Positions 56,401-64,000 of a stretch of DNA of 64,000 bases are shown piece by piece. How positions within the stretch are numbered: position 1 is the first letter of the stretch; every line of letters starts with the position of its first letter. The stretch spans positions 186,001 to 250,000 of the forward strand of contig NZ_AP017655.1 in NCBI RefSeq assembly GCF_002355855.1, written 5' to 3'. The DNA is from Sphingobium cloacae. Lineage in GTDB: Bacteria > Pseudomonadota > Alphaproteobacteria > Sphingomonadales > Sphingomonadaceae. The translations under genes were made by a program, and so were the position numbers. The notes under the pieces are model-generated. The model made no database searches. It was not told where the DNA came from and saw only the letters and a program-made list of their open reading frames with translations.

Positions 56401-59400
56401 GACTGTGTATTGGCCAGGCGACGATGGAGATATAGAGGTTCGTATTCGCCAAGATGCGCGCGTTCCCGGATGAACTCGACTTGCCTCGTGATGCGCCCGG
56501 GCGGAACGAGATGATGGGTTGCCTGCGGCGGACTGATCGCCGGCCTGTCGGACGTCATCCGATGCTCGCATCGGCAGGTGGAAAAAGGATCGTCAGCAGC
56601 AGCACGGAATCTTCAACGCCCTTGACCGAATGCGCCGCGCCGCCTTCGAGATAGACCCATTGATGCGCGCCAAGCTCGGCCACCGTTTCGCCGAGCCCCA
56701 ATTGCACGCGGCCCTCCAGGCAATGCAGCGTGATGCTGCCCGGAACTTGATGCTGGGGCATATCCGTCCCCCGCGGGATCACGAGACGAATGGCTTCGAA
56801 CTGGTCGGTCTTGACGATCGCCGTCGAGTGTTCGGTTTCGGCTGAGATCGGCCGCAAGGAAAGATCGATCACCTCACCAGATGTCGCGTGATGCAGCGCC
56901 ACTATTCGCATTCCTGAGTTGCAGAGCGATGACCGCAATGTCTGCGCGGATCGCTGCCGATGATCCGGCGAAACAATCCCGCGAGCGTTACAAGCAGGCC
57001 CGACGATTGGTGACGAGCGTCGAACGGCGCGGGATCGACCGGTTGACCGCACTCGGGGCAGAACATGGCTCAGGCCTCCTTTTGCAACGCCAACTCCTGG
57101 CGACGTTTTCGGATCGGGGCTGCGTCAAGCGCACCGATCTCCTGGGAAGCGAAGATCGCGGCGATATCGCCGCGTTTGGCGAGCAGGTCGGCAAGCGTGT
57201 AGCGGTCAAGCACCGACATGAATGCGCCGAGCGCCTCCTTCAGCACGCCCGTCAGGCCGCAGGCCGGGGCGACGATGCAGCTTCCGCAGTCGACCAGGTC
57301 GAAGCCATCTTCGGTGTGCCGAACGACAGCGCCGACATTGATCTCCTCGGGCGGCATGCCCAGACGAATGCCGCCGGACCGTCCGCGCACACTTTCGACA
57401 TGGCCGCTTCTTACGAGCTCGACGACCACTTTCATCAGGTGGTTTTGCGAGATGCGATAGGCCTGCGCCACTTCGCCGATCGAGCAGAGCCGTTCGGGGC
57501 GCGCCCCCAGATAGAGCAGCGTCCGCATCGCATAATCGGTGAACAGGGTCAGCTTCATAGGCACTCCGGAACGAGCCGTCAGCTCGTCGTATAATCATGC
57601 ATTGCTATTGCATGTTTTTGACCGTCGGTATAGATGCATTCGTGAAGCATGATTTGGAGTCGGGGCGATGGTCGCGCTGGACATGGACGATGAAGGGCTA
57701 AAAGCGCTGGTCGATGCCTTCTACGCGCGTGTCCGTGCCGATGGCGCGCTCGGCCCGATTTTCAATGACGCCATCGCTGACTGGACCGAGCATCTGGACA
57801 AGCTCGCCGCCTTCTGGTCGTCGGTCATGCTTACCAGCGGCCGCTATAAAGGGCAGCCGGTGCCCGCACATATGAAGCACAAAGATCGCATCACGCCGGC
57901 GCTGTTCGACCGCTGGCTGGCGCTCTGGGCGCAGACCACCGACGAAATGATGACGCCGCCAGCGGCCGCCGCCTTGCAGGACCGCGCGGCTCGCATCGCG
58001 CAGAGCCTGCAACTCGCGCTGTTTTTCCGGCTGGATGACCAGCCGATCCCCGGACCCGCCCGCCGCAACGCCGACGCGACGGACCTTCCTCAACGGAGTG
58101 TGCTGCCATGACCGATATCCCTCTCGTGGACCTCAGCGTCCATCACCAGCCCCGGGATCTGCGCGACCGCATCGCGCTCGGGTTCACGAAGGTTCTGCGC
58201 TGGAGCGCCGACACCTTCTTCGCCAAGCGCTACGGCCACCGCGCCATCGTGCTCGAAACGGTCGCCGCCGTGCCGGGCATGGTCGGCGCGACCATCAACC
58301 ATCTCAAATGCCTGCGCCGCATGTGCGACGACAAGGGCTGGATCCGCACCCTCATGGAGGAAGCGGAGAATGAGCGCATGCACCTTATGACCTTCATCGA
58401 GGTCGCCAGGCCGACCCTGTTCGAGCGCATGGTGATCCTGGGGGTCCAGTGGGTGTTCTATCTTGCCTTCTTCGCGCTCTACCTGGTCAGCGCCAGAACC
58501 GCGCACCGCATCGTCGGCTATTTCGAGGAGGAGGCGGTGATCAGCTACACCCTCTATCTCAAGGAGATCGACGAGGGACGCAGCCCGAACCTGCCGGCGC
58601 CGGCCATCGCGCGACATTATTGGAAGCTCGCCGACGACGCGACCCTGCGTGATGTTGTGCTCGTGGTTCGCGCCGACGAGGCCCATCATCGCGACGTCAA
58701 CCATGGTTTCGCCAGCGAACTCGCCGGCCTTGCTCCGACGGGCAGGTCGGCGCCTTATCCTGCGCATGCCGACGACATCCGGATGGCCGCCTGAGATGGC
58801 GGCTCCGGCGCCCTACCGCTCGACGCCGGTGTTCGATCAGGACACGCTGCCGGCGGCGCTCCGCGCCCGTCATGACACCAAGGCGGGCGTCTGGGGCGTG
58901 ATCCGGGTGATAGAGGGCGAACTCCGGCTTACCTATCTCGATCCTCCCTCCGAGGTCGTACTGACGCCGGACAATCCTGGACTCATCCAGCCACAGCAGC
59001 CGCATTTCGTGACGCCGATCGGCAACATGAAAATGCAGGTCGATTTCTACGATCAACCGCCTGCGGGCGTCTGAACCAGCACCACCCATTAGCCAACCAG
59101 GAGATTTTCATGTCGCAGCCCTTGAGCGAGCAGACCATCGCGCTCGTCAAAGCCACCGTTCCCGCGCTCGAAGCGCACGGCCTCGACATCGTGCGGGAAA
59201 TGTATTCGCGCATGTTCCAGAATCCGGAGATCCGTGACCTGTTCAACCAGTCGCATCATGGCGATGCCGGCTCGCAGCCGCGCGCGCTGACCGGTGCGAT
59301 CCTGGCCTATGCCAACAACATCGAGAATCTGGGCGCCCTTGCCCCAGCGGTCGAGCGTATCGCGCAGAAGCATGTCGGGCTGCAGATCCTGCCCGAACAT

Positions 59401-62400
59401 TATCCCTATGTCGCCGAGGCACTGCTTGGGGCGATCAAGGCCGTGTTGGGCGATGCTGCGACAGAAGAGATCCTGGCCGCCTGGGGTGAGGCATACTGGT
59501 TCCTCGCCAATATTCTGATCGCTCGCGAACACCGCATCTATGACGATCAGAAGGAGACGACCGGTGGCTGGAACGGTTGGCGCGATTTCCGGGTCGATGA
59601 AGTCGTCACCGAAAGCAGCGTCATCAAGTCCTTCATCCTGCGGCCCGTCGACGGCGATCCGGTCATGGCCCACAAGCCGGGTCAGTATCTGACCTTCTGG
59701 ATCGAAATCCCCGGCCATTCACCGATCAAGCGCAACTACTCGATCTCGGCCGCGCCCAATGGCGAAAGCTACCGTATCTCGGTCAAGCGCGAACCGCATG
59801 GCCTGGTGTCCGGATGGCTGCATGAACAGGCGAGGGCCGGCACGGTGCTCAAGGTTGCGGCGCCCGCCGGTGAGTTCTTCCTGGATGGCAAGCCGGAGCG
59901 TCCGGTCGTGCTGCTCTCGGGCGGCGTCGGTTTGACACCGATGGTGGCGATGCTCGAAGCTCTGGTGGCGCAAGGCTGCGAGGCGTCCGTCCATTACATC
60001 CACGGCACCCACGATCGCGACACCCATGCGATGCGCAATCACGTCCGTGAGCAGGCCGCAAAAGGAAAAGCTGTTGCGGTTACCGACTTTCATCAGATGC
60101 CGCTCGGCGACGAGGTCGAGGGGCGCGATTACGACGTTGCCGGGATCATCACCGACGAATGGCTCGTCGCCAACACCCCGATCGCGCAAGCGGACTATTT
60201 CATCTGCGGTCCGCGCCCGTTCCTGCGGCATGCGGTCTCCGCGCTGTCGCTCGCGGGCGTGCCGGCAAGCCGCATCCACTATGAGTTCTTCGGCCCCGCC
60301 GACGAACTGCTCGCCGCCTGAGGCTCGCCATGGACGACGTCATCATCGCGCGCGCGATCCATGTCGTGGCCGTCCTGTTCTGGATCGGCGGCGTCGCGTT
60401 CGTGACGCTCGTGGTGATGCCGTCGGTGCGAAGCGGCCATCCGCCGAAGGAAAGGCTCTCTGCTTTCCACCGCATCGAAGGCCGCTTTGCACCGCAGGCG
60501 CGCATCTGGGTGCTGCTTGCGGGCGCCAGCGGGTTCTGGATGACGTGGCGCGGCCAGATGTGGGGCCGTTTCCTCGATCCCTCCTGCTGGTGGATGCATG
60601 CGATGGTCGCCGTGTGGCTCGTCTTCGCGGCCATGCTGTTCCTTATCGAACCCTTTTTCCTCCACCGGCATATGGAGAGGACGGCGCGGCCGGCTCGGGA
60701 TTTCGCGCGCATGGAGCAAATCCACCGCGTCTTGCTGGCAGCCTCCGTGGTCGCGCTAGCGGGCGCCGTGGGCGGCAGTCACGGCCTTTTCTGACGGCCT
60801 GCGCCCTTTGCAGAAGTTCGCAGTGCATCGTTCGCTCAGAAAGAGATACGATCAGCGCGGGATCATCCACCCGCATGCCCGGTCATCGCGGCGCATCGCA
60901 AAGATCGACGTGACACGCGAGACGCCGGGCAGCTGCCACAGCCGTCGCGGTGGAACGCGCCATAATCCTCGATGCCGCCGATGCGAACGTGAAGAATATA
61001 GTCCATCCGATTATAAGGTCGAAATCACTTTGACCGCCGCGCTGCCCTGAGCAGCGGGGCGAGGAGAGAAATCTCATCGGGCCTCGGCGCGACCTTGATC
61101 TTCGCCCTCGCAAAGGAAACGAAGGACTCTGCGGCGGCCGGCGAGATGCAGACGATCTCGCCGCCCCAGTCGGCCGCCTGCTGCATGAGCCATCCGGCGA
61201 TGTGACGACCCGCGCGCGGCGAATGGACAAGGATAGACCCTATCTCGCCGAGCTGGCCAGCGATCCATTCGAGATCGCGTGGCTCCGCTTCTACGATGTG
61301 ATAGCTGTGCAGCTGCCGCGCTCTGAAGCCGTCCTCGCAAAGCGCCTCGGTGAGCGCCCCAGCAGAATCCGCGGCGCCGACATGGAGGATGTCCGCGCCG
61401 GGCCACATCGTCTCGCGAACGGTGCGGCGCAGATCCTCGACAACACCGCCGGCGGAAAACACGTGGCGGTAACCGCGGGTGCAGGCAAAGCGCGCGCTGC
61501 GGTCGCCCACCGTGAAGATCGGAAGACCGGCCAGGCCCGGCAAGAACCGGTGCAGCCTGATGCCGTTCAAGCTTGTGAAAACCAGCGCATCCGGCACGGC
61601 ATAGGCCACGGGCCTTGCAGCCGGCACGACCCTCAGCACGGGTTCGGTCAAGGCTTCATAACCGGCAGCGCGCAGATGCCGGGCGGTGAGACGGTTGAAC
61701 GGATCGGTCCGCGTCACCCAGACAGCGAACGTCATGTTTTCGGCATCTGCTCCCGGACGGAGCGCCAATAGCCGTCAACGCAGCGTGCCAGGAACGCAAT
61801 CGGGACGTCGGGCCCCAGCACGTCCTTTAACAGCGGCACCAGCGCGTCACCGAAGTGGCTGAAGACCTTTCGGCTGGAGATCGCTGCCGCGCCCGCGGTA
61901 AAGCCAACGTCGGCATGCGACGCGAGGACGACGTCCAGCAGCAGCCTTGCGGCGACCTTGTTGTCAGGGATCGGACTGCTGGAGGGCGTATCCGAAAGAA
62001 ACTGGGCCATACGCGCTTCGAAAACGTCTCGTCGTTCGGCGAGCAGGGATAGAAGGTCACGGTCGTCGGGCGATGCGATCATACAAGATTCTCCACGGTG
62101 GATCGGCGACGGGGACGCGCCTCCGCGCGAGCGCCCGGTGCCGTTGTTCGACCGGCGGATGATGGATCCGGATCCCGGGAAAGCCTCGGACGTGCGGCGC
62201 GGTCAGGCCTGGGCGCCGTCCGAGGCGGGCAGGCGCGTCATCAAGGTGCCGCCATGCAACAGGAATCGAATCGCCAGCATGCCTTTGGTCATGCCCTCAG
62301 GGTAACATCCCCTCATTGGGGCAACCACGACTATCGACCGTTCTGCCCCGGCACAGGTCCAGGCTGTGTGACCTTGACGATTGTCAGCCTGCGCTCGTGC

Positions 62401-64000
62401 CCGTCGCGGTCGGGCCAGAGGATCGAACCGCCTTCGCGCAGCCCGATCAGACCTGCGCCGGTCGGGGTCAGGATCGACAGACGTCCGGCCGCGAAGTCAG
62501 CCTCGCCCGGCCAGACGAGTTCGACGATGTGCGGCATCCCGCGCGATTCATCGACGAACTCGACACGCGCATGCATGGTCACGACGTCGCCCGGGATCTT
62601 CGCCGCGTTATAGATCGTCGCGCGCGTGATCTCCTCGAGCAGCAGGCCGCTCACCTCGGGGTTGCGGTCCTCCGTCCGCAGGGCGAGGTCCGAGAGAGCA
62701 TCGGCTTGCGTATCGATCATGTGAACGGGTGGGCGGGCCACGTGCTTCGGACTGGTCATGACAAGGGCTTCCTGTGGAAAGGCACGCCGACCGACAAGGA
62801 GGCGACGGCAGATGAGGCGATGGAGTTTGTGCCCCGAGTTCGGGCACGAAGCGCCGGAACCCGGGGCTAAATGCCCGCCATAAGCTGGCCCGCGTGATGA
62901 CGGTTCCGGACAAGGAGACCGCGCATTTGCATGACGGGCAGAACATGTCCTGCCCGGTGCCTGGCGTCAACGTCGACGTGATAGCAAACGCTTGTATCCC
63001 CGCGTGATGCGCTTGCGAGATGTCGCGCGAGACAAATGCGACGCTCCTTGCTACCTGCTAACAGTGGCTTCACACTTTTCCTGGAAGCGGCCCGAACTCG
63101 CGATTGATTTCGGGACCGCCAATCTGCGCGTCATCGGCCGCGACGAGGGTATCATCCTCGACGAACCGTCGCTGTGCTGCTTTGCGCATATCGATACGGC
63201 ACCCAGCCTCCATGCCGCAGGCATAGCGGCGCAGGCGATGGTCGATCGGACGCCAGGCAAGCTCCAGATCAGGCGGCCGCTGGCGCGCGGCGTGCTTCAG
63301 GACATCGATGCCGCGACGCATTTGCTGCGCTACGCCGTTCGCAAGGCGCGTGGTCGCAAGCATTTTCGCGCACCCCATGCCATGATCGGCGTGCCCGCCG
63401 ATGCCACACAGGCGGAACGCGGAGCCCTGATGACGGCGGCACACGATGCCGGTCTCGGTTCGGTACGGCTCGTCGCCGAACCCTTCGCTGCCGCGCTCGG
63501 GGCCAGTCTTCCGATCGACGCCCCGACCGGTACAATGATCGTCGAGTGCGGTGCCGGTACGACCGAAGTCGCGGTGCTGTCGCTCGGCGGCATCTGCGTG
63601 ACACGTTCGGTGCGTGTCGGCGGCGCAACGCTCGACAAGGCGATCGCCGACCATCTACATTTCAAGCACAAATTCCTGGCCGGCGAGCTGACCTCGGAAC
63701 AGCTCAAGCTGGGCTACGCCGAAAATCGTCGCAACGATGCGGCGAAAGACGAGACGATCGAAGTCAAAGGGCGCAGCCTCGCGACCGGACTGCCGGCTGC
63801 CTTGGCACTGCCGCTCACTGAACTCGATCGGGTCGCCGAGAAGCACTTTCAGCAGATCATTGATGCCGTTCGCGAGGTGCTGGGCGGAACACCTCCCGAA
63901 CTCAGCCAGGATATCCATGAGCGCGGCATCATTCTTACGGGCGGGAGCGCGGCAACTCCGCTGCTCGGCGCCATGATCGGGTCGGAAACAGGACTTGCCG

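Overview
The window is GC-rich, densely packed alphaproteobacterial DNA. An F-type conjugation operon of the kind common in sphingomonads, a heme-PAS FixL/FixJ pair, a class I PHA synthase and alphaproteobacterial-style stress genes make Sphingomonadales the best guess. This is inferred from gene content; there is no rRNA or other marker in the window. I found no tRNA, rRNA or CRISPR array.

Positions 1-3018 are a mobile border. The end of an IS21-family element (IstB plus its repeated terminus) lies directly against a beheaded tonB. A LuxR-type quorum-sensing regulator and a TacA/TacT toxin-antitoxin pair follow.

Positions 3264-26891 are a conjugation module. One minus-strand operon of about 22 kb runs from a small lipoprotein at 26026 through dsbC-like, traA, traL, traE, traK, traB, traV, traC, three membrane proteins, traW, traU, a small ORF, a split traN, trbC, a signal peptidase, traF, a trbB-like gene, traH and traG. 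Most junctions are 4-base stop/start overlaps. An AT-richer control region separates the operon from a divergent XRE regulator. A convergent membrane protein sits at the traG end. No relaxase (traI) or coupling protein (traD) lies in the window, so the element continues elsewhere or is incomplete.

Positions 26892-34197 are mixed accessory DNA: a gene-poor stretch, a truncated group III globin, YggS, a cysteine-rich MarR regulator with two thioredoxin-fold proteins, an SRPBCC protein, a parD remnant, a phosphatase, a quinone reductase-like protein, a phasin, an exonuclease and a PRC-barrel protein.

Positions 34687-53572 look like a low-oxygen survival island. They hold three universal stress proteins, a P2-type cation ATPase, acetoacetyl-CoA reductase, a two-domain phosphotransferase/ATPase, a GNAT protein, FixL/FixJ, a lone receiver, a phasin and an operon phaC - MaoC/Pta - ackA - fabI-like. 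The sequence shows a shared motif (core GTA-N-ATTCC and variants) upstream of about eight of these genes, usually 40-90 bp before the start. I infer a FixJ regulon resembling in content the mycobacterial DosR dormancy set.

Positions 53974-60794 are a nitric-oxide defence cluster around an NsrR-type Rrf2 regulator. On the minus strand are nsrR, a zinc-ribbon peptide, a cupin, a small protein and a quinol NO reductase. On the plus strand are a group III truncated globin, alternative oxidase, a DUF1971 protein, flavohemoglobin and a membrane protein. Two NsrR-like palindromes lie between the divergent arms.

Positions 60852-64000 hold a frameshifted Lrp/AsnC fragment, hemD with a coupled unknown gene, rnk, and a divergent mreB-like gene cut by the window edge.
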